64,000 nucleotides of DNA, from positions 1 to 64,000 of the forward strand of contig WGNJ01000018.1 in assembly GCA_016124635.1 (NCBI GenBank), given 5' to 3'. Within the stretch, counting starts at the first letter, position 1. Every line of letters starts with the position of its first letter. Position numbers and translations under genes: made by a program. This DNA comes from Alphaproteobacteria bacterium (GTDB lineage: Bacteria; Pseudomonadota; Alphaproteobacteria; Micropepsales; Micropepsaceae). The notes below the pieces were generated by a model that ran no database searches, was not told the origin of the DNA, and was given only the letters and a program-made list of their open reading frames with translations. Shown here one piece after another: positions 41,145-49,182 of the stretch.

Positions 41145-42548
41145 TCAGCCTCTCGCCTCAGCCGCGGGCAGCACCAGCTCCGTTTGCAGGCCGCCAAGCG
41201 ACGATCGACCCAGCGTCAGCACCCCGCCGTAGAGATCGGCGATCTCCTTCACGATCGAAAGGCCGAGGCCGGAGCCCGGTTTCGATTGATCAAGGCGCTC
41301 TCCCCGCTCGAGCACGCGCGAGATTTGATCCTGGTTCAAACCTGGACCGTCGTCGCACACGGTCACCTTCAAGCGGCCGACGCCGGTCGGGGCAACGGTG
41401 ACCTCAACCTGCTCAACCGCCCATTTGCAGGCGTTGTCGAGCAGATTGCCGATCATCTCTTCCAAATCCGATCGATCACCGCGGAAAGCCAACCCGTCGG
41501 GGCATTGCCGTTCGATCGACACACCGCGGCGCTCATAGAGCTTGCCGAGCGCGCGGGTGAGATCGGCGACAACGGGCGCTACTTCGGTTCGCGCGCCAAT
41601 AACGGCGGCGGAGGCCACTGTGCGCGCGCGCGCCAAATAATGATCGACCTGCCGGCGCATGACCGAAACTTGGCGAAGCACCGTCTCGCCAAGCGTCGCC
41701 GACTTTGCTTGCGCCTCGTTGGCGAGCACCGACAACGGCGTCTTCAGAAAGTGAGCTAGATTTCCGACATGCGTGCGCGCGCGCGTGACGACCTGCGCGT
41801 TGTGCGCGACCAACGCGTTCAGCTCGTCCGCAAGCGGTTTGATCTCGGCCGGAAACTTACCCTCGAGGTGATCGGCCCTGCCCTCTCGGATAGCTGCGAG
41901 CGCTTCGCTGACGCGCCGCAACGGCGCCAGTCCCAACCTCACCTGCAAGAACATGGCGCCCAACAACCCGGCGCCAAGCGTAACCGTTGCCCATAAGAGC
42001 GTCGTGTTGAAGGTCGATATCTGCTTCTCCACGTCCGAGACGTCGCCAGCGACGATAAAGCGATAGCGGTGGTCCACCGGCTTCACGCCAGGCTGGGACG
42101 CGTCATCGGGAATGCTGACCACATTCTCGACGTAGCGCAGGCGCTGTTTTCGCGGTCCAGTCGTGTACCCCTTCAGCGCCACACCGAGAGCGGGCGGCGG
42201 GCCCAGACGGAGCGATTGATCCCATAACGAGGTCGAACGAAGCAGCGTATCAGTTCCCTCTGCCTGTGGCTGCGCGTCAAGCGAGGAAACCTGCCAGTAC
42301 CAACCGGAGAACGCGCTGGCGAAGCGCGGATCCACAAAGGATTGCGCCACGTTCAGCTTGCCCTCGGCATCGCGATCCGCTGCAGCGATGACACTGTCGA
42401 GGTCGGCGCTCAGCCGCGTGTCGAAACTGCCCTCGGCCGACCGCTGAAAGAGCTCCGCAAGCGCAAGGCCGCCGCCGGCCAAACCCAGCACGCTCCAGAC
42501 GGAAGCGATGGCCAGGAGGCGAAAGGCGAGCGAGTTAGTGGGCAGCAT
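41145..42548 (-). CDS. PhoQ-like sensor histidine kinase
   Basis: This 467-residue kinase starts at 42548, overlapping the response regulator stop by 14 bases. It has an N-terminal membrane helix (LAFRLLAIASVWSVLGLAGG), a periplasmic region of about 130 residues, a second helix near residue 170, a HAMP region, the H-box LAHFLKTPLSVL and an ATPase domain NLLDNACKWAV, VCDDGPGL and GSGLGLSIV. The FLKTP-type H-box is typical of PhoQ-like kinases. The stimulus is unknown; the PepSY gene in the operon may shape it. Confidence 0.87.
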   Translation of the reverse strand: MLPTNSLAFRLLAIASVWSVLGLAGGGLALAELFQRSAEGSFDTRLSADLDSVIAAADRDAEGKLNVAQSFVDPRFASAFSGWYWQVSSLDAQPQAEGTDTLLRSTSLWDQSLRLGPPPALGVALKGYTTGPRKQRLRYVENVVSIPDDASQPGVKPVDHRYRFIVAGDVSDVEKQISTFNTTLLWATVTLGAGLLGAMFLQVRLGLAPLRRVSEALAAIREGRADHLEGKFPAEIKPLADELNALVAHNAQVVTRARTHVGNLAHFLKTPLSVLANEAQAKSATLGETVLRQVSVMRRQVDHYLARARTVASAAVIGARTEVAPVVADLTRALGKLYERRGVSIERQCPDGLAFRGDRSDLEEMIGNLLDNACKWAVEQVEVTVAPTGVGRLKVTVCDDGPGLNQDQISRVLERGERLDQSKPGSGLGLSIVKEIADLYGGVLTLGRSSLGGLQTELVLPAAEARG

Positions 42549-43224
42549 CACTCTCGGATTCGCCGACACCCTCGGCGAGCTTGTAGCCGAGGCCACGCAT
42601 TGTTTGAATGACGTTGACGCCCAACTTCTTGCGCAAACGGCCGACGAACACTTCGATGGTGTTGGAGTCCCGGTCGAAGTCTTGATCGTAGAGATGCTCG
42701 ACCAGCTCGGTGCGCGACACGACGCGGCCTTTGTGGTGACCCAGATAGGCCAGCAAGCGGTATTCGAGCGACGTCAGTTTCACCGGGTTGCCGTTGACCG
42801 TCACGCGCGCGGCGCGCGTGTCGATGCGTAGCGGTCCGCACTCGATGTCGCTCGAGGCGAGGCCCGCTTTCCGGCGCAACAGCGTGCGAATGCGCGCGAG
42901 GACTTCTTCCGTATAGAACGGCTTTGCAACGTAGTCGTCGGCGCCCGCATCGAGGCCGGTGACCTTGTCGCTCCAACGGTCACGCGCGGTCAGGATCAAG
43001 ACAGGCATCGTGCGCCCGGCTTTGCGCCACTTCTCGAGAACGGCGATGCCGTCCAACTCCGGCAAGCCAAGATCGAGGATCACGGCGTCGTAGGGTTCGG
43101 TGTCGCCAAGGTGATGGCCCTCAACGCCATCTTTCGCAGTGTCCACGACGTAGCCCGCATCTTTCAGGGCGCCGGCGAGCAACCGCAACAGGTCTGGATC
43201 GTCTTCGACTACAAGTACGCGCAT
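42535..43224 (-). CDS. PhoP-like OmpR-family response regulator
   Basis: This 229-residue regulator has acidic EDD near residues 7-9, phosphorylated Asp51 in AVILDLGLPE, the Lys in DDYVAKPFYTE and a winged-helix domain with LTSLEYRLLAYLGHHKGRVV and NTIEVFVGRLRKKLG. It is the middle gene of a PepSY/regulator/kinase set; the kinase start overlaps it by 14 bases. The target genes are not visible here. Confidence 0.9.
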   Translation of the reverse strand: MRVLVVEDDPDLLRLLAGALKDAGYVVDTAKDGVEGHHLGDTEPYDAVILDLGLPELDGIAVLEKWRKAGRTMPVLILTARDRWSDKVTGLDAGADDYVAKPFYTEEVLARIRTLLRRKAGLASSDIECGPLRIDTRAARVTVNGNPVKLTSLEYRLLAYLGHHKGRVVSRTELVEHLYDQDFDRDSNTIEVFVGRLRKKLGVNVIQTMRGLGYKLAEGVGESESDAAH

Positions 43225-43238
43225 GGTGGTTTGGTCCG

Positions 43239-43721
43239 TCAGCGGCCGCGAATGTCGATAATCTGCCCCGTCTCAGCATCAGCGAAGACAACAAGGATGT
43301 GACCGTCCGGCGTCCGCCACCGGATACGGTACACCGGACGGTCGCCGAACATCATAAACTCCGGATTGCCGATGCGGTAACCGGGCGCACGCCTGGCAAT
43401 CCGATTTTCGAGATCTTCGAGGGGGATCATGCGGCCCCGGATCACGCCGTCCCGCGCCCGATCGTGTTCTCGCCTGCGGTTGCTCCACGGACGGTGCCTC
43501 TTGCGGTGCCGGTTGTCGTAGTGGCCGTCATCCGTCGCGCGCTCGCGCGCTCCCGGCTGGTAGTCGTGCGAGCCCCCGTCGCGCCGGTAGTGGTCGCCCT
43601 GGTCGCGCTCGCGATGCTGTTCCTGCCGGTCGCGCCAGCGATCGCCTCTGTCGGCTAGGGCCGGAACGGCCGAACCGAGTGCGAAGATCGTTACCAGGAC
43701 CAGAAATAGAACAGTGCGCAT
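43239..43721 (-). CDS. PepSY-domain periplasmic protein
   Basis: The 160-residue protein starts at 43721 with a signal peptide (MRTVLFLVLVTIFALGSA, ending near residue 23). A long Arg/Asp/His-rich linker follows, then a C-terminal PepSY-like module: VIRGRMIPLEDLENRIARRA and VYRIRWRTPDGHILVVFADA (about residues 90-155). PepSY proteins often inhibit proteases or modulate sensor kinases. Its gene is 14 bases upstream of the response regulator gene, so this could be a third component of the sensing system. Confidence 0.8.
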   Translation of the reverse strand: MRTVLFLVLVTIFALGSAVPALADRGDRWRDRQEQHRERDQGDHYRRDGGSHDYQPGARERATDDGHYDNRHRKRHRPWSNRRREHDRARDGVIRGRMIPLEDLENRIARRAPGYRIGNPEFMMFGDRPVYRIRWRTPDGHILVVFADAETGQIIDIRGR

Positions 43722-44053
43722 TTGGGCGCTAACGTAGGAATTGGACGCTGAACCCAGCATGAATAGGGACAGATTTCAAAGCCTTAGGCGCCCTGACCGT
43801 GACGCGGGCTACTGTCGCTGGGTTAATCGAATTTAGGCAAAGACGCCATGTCGATGGTGTCTCGCCGGCCAGGTTCACCCTCGCAAACGCTTGAACGCGT
43901 CGTGAGCATCGTCGCCGGAACCCGCCGGTGGGTCTACGCCATCAATTGTCCGGCTTTTATGGGGACGGTTTGATTTCGGTCAGAATTCGTACGCCAAAAT
44001 CCGCTAGACTTTGGCATGTGAGCGGGGGCTCGAAGCGAGAAGGAATCGACACG
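43722..44053. other. Intergenic region between PepSY and phasin genes
   Basis: These 332 bases hold the divergent promoters of the two genes. Nothing else is supported. Confidence 0.4.
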
Positions 44054-44407
44054 ATGTCCCAAGCCAGACGCGAACAACCGCGCTCGACCGACAGCGTCTT
44101 TCCTGAAGGCACGGCCGCGTTCTCCGATGCGATTGCCGGGTCATTCCAAACGATGTTCAAAACGATGAGCGATCTGCAGCAACACTACCTGCAGTTCGCC
44201 ACGCATCGGTTGGAGAAGAACGCCGAAGCGGCGAGCGAGTTTCTGCGCTGCAAGAGCTGGGAAGATATCGCAGCACTGCAGCAGTCGTGGGCCAAGCAGG
44301 TTTCGGACGAGTACGCCCAGCACTTTGCGAAGCTCGCCGAGGTCACGCAGAACGCAATGCAAAACGGCGCTGCGCAATTCGACAACTCGGCGAAGCGCCA
44401 ACACTAA
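44054..44407 (+). CDS. Phasin-family protein
   Basis: This 117-residue helical protein matches the phasin 2 pattern: SFQTMFKTMSDLQQHYLQFA, HRLEKNAEAASEFL and SWEDIAALQQSWAKQVSDEY, followed by a helix rich in Ala, Gln and Asn. Phasins coat polyhydroxyalkanoate granules. The longer reading frame upstream lacks coding character, so the ATG at 44054 is taken. No PHA synthase or depolymerase is in the window. Confidence 0.82.
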   Translation: MSQARREQPRSTDSVFPEGTAAFSDAIAGSFQTMFKTMSDLQQHYLQFATHRLEKNAEAASEFLRCKSWEDIAALQQSWAKQVSDEYAQHFAKLAEVTQNAMQNGAAQFDNSAKRQH

Positions 44408-44419
44408 GCCCGTCCGGCA

Positions 44420-45448
44420 CTAAGTCGCGCCGGCGATGGTTGGCCAATATGCATCCGCGCCCGCGCCTGCGGCTGCGCGCCCGATCTGCTCGGACCAGAT
44501 AGCCTCCGAACCGAATTCGGCTCGCCATGACCATAGCCGCCGTGTCGCGAAGTGCAGGCTGTGCTCATAGGTGATGCCGATCGCGCCGTGCACCTGATGC
44601 GCGATCGACGCCGCAATACCGGCAGCTTCCCCACACCTAACCTTCGCAACTGCCGCTGCACGACGGCGGCTCGGCGAGGCCAATTCGGCGATTGCGGATT
44701 CGGCTGCCATCGAAGCCGCCGCCGTTTGGCCCGCGAGTACGGCGAGCTGTTGCTGGATCGCTTGAAAAGCGGCAATCGGCTTGCCGAACTGAACGCGGGT
44801 GCGCGCATAATCGACGGTCTGGAGCAAAACGCGCTCAAGCGCTCCCGCAATCTGCATCGAGCGTAGAACCGCCCCGGCCGCTTCGAGCAGCTCACCGCTG
44901 ACACCACGCACTGTGGTACCCGCCGTATCGCTCAAAACAAGATCATCGCGCGGTTCTGCGGCGATGTTCTTGCCGTCGTTCCACTTGAGCCGGCGTGTCG
45001 CCAGCAGGACGCCGTCGGTGCCGTCCGGCGTCGCCAGCAGCAAGGCTTTCGAATGGCCTGCGTAGGGAACGCGCACTGCCTTGCCTTCGACATGACTGTG
45101 ATCGCCATGAACATGCGTGTGACCGCGGACGAGCCCGAAGCTGAGGGGACCTTGCGGGAAATCGATTTCCCGCTCCGCCAGCAGCATTCGCACAATCGCC
45201 GTCTCGCCGACTGGGACGGGCACGAGGTGGCGGCCGGCTACTTTGAGCAACACACTCGCATGAGCGAGGCGCTCTTCGATCGGCGTCTCACTATCGGCGA
45301 GGACGTCAAGGAAGCCCGCGTCGTCGATCGCGCTCCACAGGCGATCGGGCCAGATGCCCTGCTCCGCAGCCTTCAGAACATCAGGCGTCACGTGTTCCGC
45401 AAAGAGACGATGCGCGGCGTCTTGGAGAAGTGTTGTGGTTTCCGTCAT
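44420..45448 (-). CDS. Acyl-CoA dehydrogenase (short, alpha-like subunit)
   Basis: This 342-residue protein has an acyl-CoA dehydrogenase-like helical N-terminus (AEQGIWPDRLWSAIDDAGFL), a reduced middle domain and the C-terminal helical region: DYARTRVQFGKPIAAFQAIQ, EAAGIAASIAHQVHGAIGIT and HFATRRLWSW. It is shorter than the usual 380-400 residues. It is encoded 4 bases after another acyl-CoA dehydrogenase gene, as in heterotetrameric enzymes of sterol and other side-chain degradation; whether they pair is inference. Confidence 0.83.
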   Translation of the reverse strand: MTETTTLLQDAAHRLFAEHVTPDVLKAAEQGIWPDRLWSAIDDAGFLDVLADSETPIEERLAHASVLLKVAGRHLVPVPVGETAIVRMLLAEREIDFPQGPLSFGLVRGHTHVHGDHSHVEGKAVRVPYAGHSKALLLATPDGTDGVLLATRRLKWNDGKNIAAEPRDDLVLSDTAGTTVRGVSGELLEAAGAVLRSMQIAGALERVLLQTVDYARTRVQFGKPIAAFQAIQQQLAVLAGQTAAASMAAESAIAELASPSRRRAAAVAKVRCGEAAGIAASIAHQVHGAIGITYEHSLHFATRRLWSWRAEFGSEAIWSEQIGRAAAGAGADAYWPTIAGAT

Positions 45449-45452
45449 CGTC

Positions 45453-46616
45453 TCACCGCAGTCCCAATCCGCGCGCAATGATGCCGCGCAAAATTTCCCG
45501 CGTGCCGCCGCGCAGCGAGAAGGCCGGCGAAATCTGCGTCAGGTAGGCTTGCACGCGCATCATCGCGTCAACGGCGTCGAGTGCAGGCTCCCCGCCGAAG
45601 AGATCATGAGCGATCTGGGGTATTTCTTGCTCAAAGAGGGCGCCCAGATCTTTGACGATTGCGGCTTCAAGCGCCGGATTGGCGCCGCGCTGAAGTTGTG
45701 TCGCGACGGATATCGAGAGCGCGCGCAGCGTTTGGAGGTGAGCCGTCAGTCGCCCAAGCGCGACGGCGACGCGCTCGGACGGATCGGGCCCGGCGGCTTC
45801 GACCAAGTGCTTCAACAAGATCATGCTGGAGAGGAAGCGCTCAGGCCCAGACCGTTCGTAGGCGAGCTCTGCCGTGACTTGAGCCCAGCCCTGCCCTTCG
45901 CTGCCGATGACAGCAGAATCGGGCACGACCGCATCGTCGAAGACGACCTCGTTAAAGTGGCGGTGGCCGGTCAAGTCGTCGATCGGACGAACGTGGATTC
46001 CCGGAAGCGACAGATCGACGAGGAATTGGGTGAGTCCAAGCTGACGTTGATCGGCGCTCTCGCCGGTGCGGAACAGCGCAATCATGTATTGCGAGCGATG
46101 GGCGCCCGAACTCCAGAGCTTCGTACCGCGCACGCGCCAACCTTCGTTGGTTTTGGTGGCGCGTGTGCGAACACTGGCGAGATCTGATCCCGAGTCGGGC
46201 TCGCTCATTCCGATGGCGAAATACAGTTCGCCTTTCGCGATCCCCGGCAAGCAAAGCCGGCGCTGCTCCTCCGTGCCGAAGCGAAGCAGCAGCGGACCGC
46301 TCTGACGATCGGCGACCCAATGCGCGGCGACAGGCGCGCCTGCGGCGAGCAGTTCTTCGATCACGACATAGCGCTCGAGCGCGCTTCGCTCATGACCGCC
46401 GTATTTCTTCGGCCAGGTCATGCCGATGAAACCCTTGGCACCGAGCTTCTTGGAAAACTCAGGATCGAAGCCGCTCCAGGAGCGCGCCTTCAACTCGGGC
46501 GCAAGGGATGCCAATTCGGTTTGGAGGAACGCACGGACATCGGTCCGCAGCCGTTCGGCTTCCGGGGGAAGTCCGGTGGGCTCAAATGAGAAAGGAAGTG
46601 GCTGGGCAAGATTCAT
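45453..46616 (-). CDS. Acyl-CoA dehydrogenase
   Basis: This 387-residue protein starts MNLAQPLPFSFEPTGLPPEA (start 46616; a start 21 bases upstream is possible). It contains GMSEPDSGSDLASVRTRATK, TGHRHFNEVVFDDAVVPDSA and RVQAYLTQISPAFSLRGGTR, all typical of FAD acyl-CoA dehydrogenases. It probably works with the shorter subunit encoded 4 bases downstream. The substrate is unknown. Confidence 0.88.
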   Translation of the reverse strand: MNLAQPLPFSFEPTGLPPEAERLRTDVRAFLQTELASLAPELKARSWSGFDPEFSKKLGAKGFIGMTWPKKYGGHERSALERYVVIEELLAAGAPVAAHWVADRQSGPLLLRFGTEEQRRLCLPGIAKGELYFAIGMSEPDSGSDLASVRTRATKTNEGWRVRGTKLWSSGAHRSQYMIALFRTGESADQRQLGLTQFLVDLSLPGIHVRPIDDLTGHRHFNEVVFDDAVVPDSAVIGSEGQGWAQVTAELAYERSGPERFLSSMILLKHLVEAAGPDPSERVAVALGRLTAHLQTLRALSISVATQLQRGANPALEAAIVKDLGALFEQEIPQIAHDLFGGEPALDAVDAMMRVQAYLTQISPAFSLRGGTREILRGIIARGLGLR

Positions 46617-46675
46617 CGCGGGCGCACTATTGCGCACGCGGCAACGGCTCTCAACCGCTTCGCTTCAGGCTCGGA

Positions 46676-46795
46676 TCAGAAAAACGCCGTCCGGCGTGCA
46701 AAGATTCTGCGCTTGCGAGACTTTCGCTCGCCAACGAAGTAACCGAACACAAAACCGGCAAAGACGATCAGTCCGGGTAGGATCAACGCATCCAT
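46676..46795 (-). CDS. 39-residue small membrane protein
   Basis: The ATG at 46795 overlaps the end of the preceding small gene by 13 bases. The product is a short extracellular start (MDALILPG), one hydrophobic helix LIVFAGFVFGYFVGE (about residues 9-23) and a strongly basic tail RKSRKRRIFARR. It is shorter than most gene finders report, but the helix-plus-positive-tail layout is that of a real single-pass protein. Function unknown. Confidence 0.55.
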   Translation of the reverse strand: MDALILPGLIVFAGFVFGYFVGERKSRKRRIFARRTAFF

Positions 46796-46938
46796 GCTGG
46801 GCCCTCAACCAAATAGTCTTCCATCGGCTCGCGTTCTCGGCGGTTCATGCGGCTGAGATACGCAATCGACGTTCGGATGCCATACCCTGCGGCATATCCG
46901 ATCGCGAACAACACCCCCACTGCAATGAACAAATCCAT
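46783..46938 (-). CDS. 51-residue small membrane protein
   Basis: Beginning at the ATG at 46938, this frame gives MDLFIAVGVLFAIGYAAGYG (a hydrophobic helix, about residues 2-20) and then RTSIAYLSRMNRREREPMED and a short tail ending WMR. It is likely a single-pass inner-membrane protein. It overlaps the 39-residue frame at 46676-46795 by 13 bases in another phase, which suggests translational coupling of two tiny membrane proteins. Confidence 0.6.
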   Translation of the reverse strand: MDLFIAVGVLFAIGYAAGYGIRTSIAYLSRMNRREREPMEDYLVEGPAWMR

Positions 46939-47099
46939 CTGCCGTCTCCGTGGGTTCGAGCAGGCTGGAAGATCACCTCGAATCCCGCACTCGGATTCTA
47001 GATACACCCTCCGCAGTGACGACGGCCTTAAGACCGCCTGCGATCTTGTATGATTTCTTTAGCCAGTATCGTCAAGAAGAGTTAACTCAATCGCGCGTA

Positions 47100-49055
47100 T
47101 CACGACCACGCGGCGACGTCGTGCGGTGCGATGCGATCGCTTCCAAGAACGAAGCGCGCGCCCTTCGGCGCAGGCGCAATCTGCGTGTCGCGACCGAAAT
47201 TGAACGCGAACGTCAGTCCGCCGCGGCGGCGAATTCTGACGTCATCATGCAGTTGCGAAGTCGCAATGTTTGCGAGTTGCAGCAAATGCTTGAGCGCCGC
47301 TTCTCGCAACTCTTTTGAGGGCCAGGCCGCCAGGTAGTGGCGTCTTTGCGCTCGTATCAGTGCGGGTTGGCCGTCTTCGAACTTCGCAATCGCCTCGACG
47401 CCCTCGCCCATCTCGACGTGCTCGATCCAGGTGTCGCAAGAAAATTGCCGGTTGCCCCACACAATCGATCGCGTGACGCCCGGGCGGAGGCTTTCGACCC
47501 GCGTGATTCGCACGGGCAGCGTCGACTGGAGCGAACCAGGCGGCAAGAAATTAGGAATTTGGAAACTCTCCGTCTTCGAACCGGTGCGAACCCCAAACAG
47601 ACTTACGCCATCAAATTGGGCAAAGACCTCGGCGGCGCTCTGACTCACGTGGGCAAGCATCGGAACGATTGCGACGCGGTAACCGTCGAGCGGTGCTCCC
47701 GGCGGGAGAATGTCGATGTCGACACCGAGCTCGCGCAACGCGCTGTACCAGCCGAACACAAGCGTCAAGTAGTCGAACGTTGCGCCCTGCGGCTGGATGC
47801 GCGCGATCCAGGCACTTTCATAATCGAAGACGAACGCGGCCGGCGCCTTTTGGCGCGGTGCGGCCAGCGCCGCTTGCCACCAGTCGCTCGCGAGATCCTT
47901 GGCGACGCCGGCAGCCTCGCGACCGCCGATGTCGAGCACATCGTCAGGCCGGTTGAGGCCCGCATGCATTTGCTCTTGCGCAAAAGGGGCCTGGCGCCAA
48001 CGGAAGAAACTGACGACGTCCGCGCCGTGGGCCAGCGCCTCCCACGCCCAAAGGCGAACCATTCCGGGCGCGGGGCTCGGATTCCAGCGTGCCCAATTCA
48101 CCGGCCCCGGCTGTTGCTCCATCACCCAGAACTTGCCTCGGCCGACGCCGCGATAAAGGTCGTGATGGAAAGCTGAGATGTCCGGGTGGCCGGTCTCGGC
48201 GTAGCGCTCCTTTCCGGGGCGCGAGATCATGGGCGCTGTGTCGGTGAAGCCAAGCGGGTAGCTGTCCCAACTCGCAAGGTCCAAATCGTTCGCGAGCTTC
48301 CAGTGATCGAAGTCGAGGAAGGCGCCCATAAAGTTGTGCGTGACAAAGCGTCCGGGCGAGAAGCGGCGGATGATGGCGACTTGATCGGCGTTGAAGCTTG
48401 CGACCTGGTCGGAAGAAAAGCGGAAGAAATCGAGACGGTGACTGGGGTTGAGCTCCGTGACCGCGCCCATCGGCAAATCGATCTCGTCGAAGCTGCCGTA
48501 CTCCATGCTCCAGAACCGGTTGCCCCAAGCCGCGTTCAGATTCGTGACCGTGCCGTAGCGCCGGGCCAGCCAGTCGCGAAACGCATGCAATGCCTCGGGC
48601 GAATAGGAGCGGACTGTGTTGTGGCAGCCGAACTCGTTGTCGGTTTGCCAGCCGACGACAGCTGGGTTGGCGCCGTAGCGTTCCGCATAGGCCGTCGTGA
48701 TGCGAGCGCTCTCCTCGCGATAGATTCTGCTCGAGAAGCAATAATGTCTGCGCGAACCGAAACCACGACGACGACCGCGCTCGTCGACCGGCAAGATTTC
48801 AGGCGATCGATCGATCAGCCATTTGGGCGGCGTCGCGGTGGGTGTTCCCATCACGATCTTGAGACCGGCTGCACCCAGCGTCGCAACGGCCCGATCGAGC
48901 CAGCCCCAGTCGAATTCGCCAGGCTTGGGCTCGACGGCGCTCCAGGCGAACTCGCCGATCCGGACGAATTTCAGGCCAAGTTCTGCCATTCGCCGCGCGT
49001 CGTCTGCCCACATTTGCTCCGGCCAGTGCTCGGGGTAGTAGCAAACGCCCAGCAT
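47100..49055 (-). CDS. GH42 beta-galactosidase
   Basis: This 651-residue protein matches glycoside hydrolase family 42. It starts [20 protein letters not shown] and has the acid/base glutamate in GWQTDNEFG (Glu141), the nucleophile in [10 protein letters not shown] (Glu313), a middle trimerisation domain ([11 protein letters not shown] and onward) and a C-terminal beta domain with [19 protein letters not shown]. It should cleave terminal beta-galactosides, probably in the cytoplasm as there is no signal peptide. It is a single gene, divergent from the PBP gene. The zinc-binding cysteine site of some members was not checked residue by residue. Confidence 0.9.
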   Translation of the reverse strand: MLGVCYYPEHWPEQMWADDARRMAELGLKFVRIGEFAWSAVEPKPGEFDWGWLDRAVATLGAAGLKIVMGTPTATPPKWLIDRSPEILPVDERGRRRGFGSRRHYCFSSRIYREESARITTAYAERYGANPAVVGWQTDNEFGCHNTVRSYSPEALHAFRDWLARRYGTVTNLNAAWGNRFWSMEYGSFDEIDLPMGAVTELNPSHRLDFFRFSSDQVASFNADQVAIIRRFSPGRFVTHNFMGAFLDFDHWKLANDLDLASWDSYPLGFTDTAPMISRPGKERYAETGHPDISAFHHDLYRGVGRGKFWVMEQQPGPVNWARWNPSPAPGMVRLWAWEALAHGADVVSFFRWRQAPFAQEQMHAGLNRPDDVLDIGGREAAGVAKDLASDWWQAALAAPRQKAPAAFVFDYESAWIARIQPQGATFDYLTLVFGWYSALRELGVDIDILPPGAPLDGYRVAIVPMLAHVSQSAAEVFAQFDGVSLFGVRTGSKTESFQIPNFLPPGSLQSTLPVRITRVESLRPGVTRSIVWGNRQFSCDTWIEHVEMGEGVEAIAKFEDGQPALIRAQRRHYLAAWPSKELREAALKHLLQLANIATSQLHDDVRIRRRGGLTFAFNFGRDTQIAPAPKGARFVLGSDRIAPHDVAAWS

Positions 49056-49182
49056 GAAACTTCCTTAATTTCGCCGCCGGCCATTCCGTAGAATGTCAAA
49101 AGCAGTGACAATGGCGCATAGCGAACACGACTAGCGAGTTGCACAATAGCGCGGGCTTCGAAGCCCAGCACTAGGTCCATAG

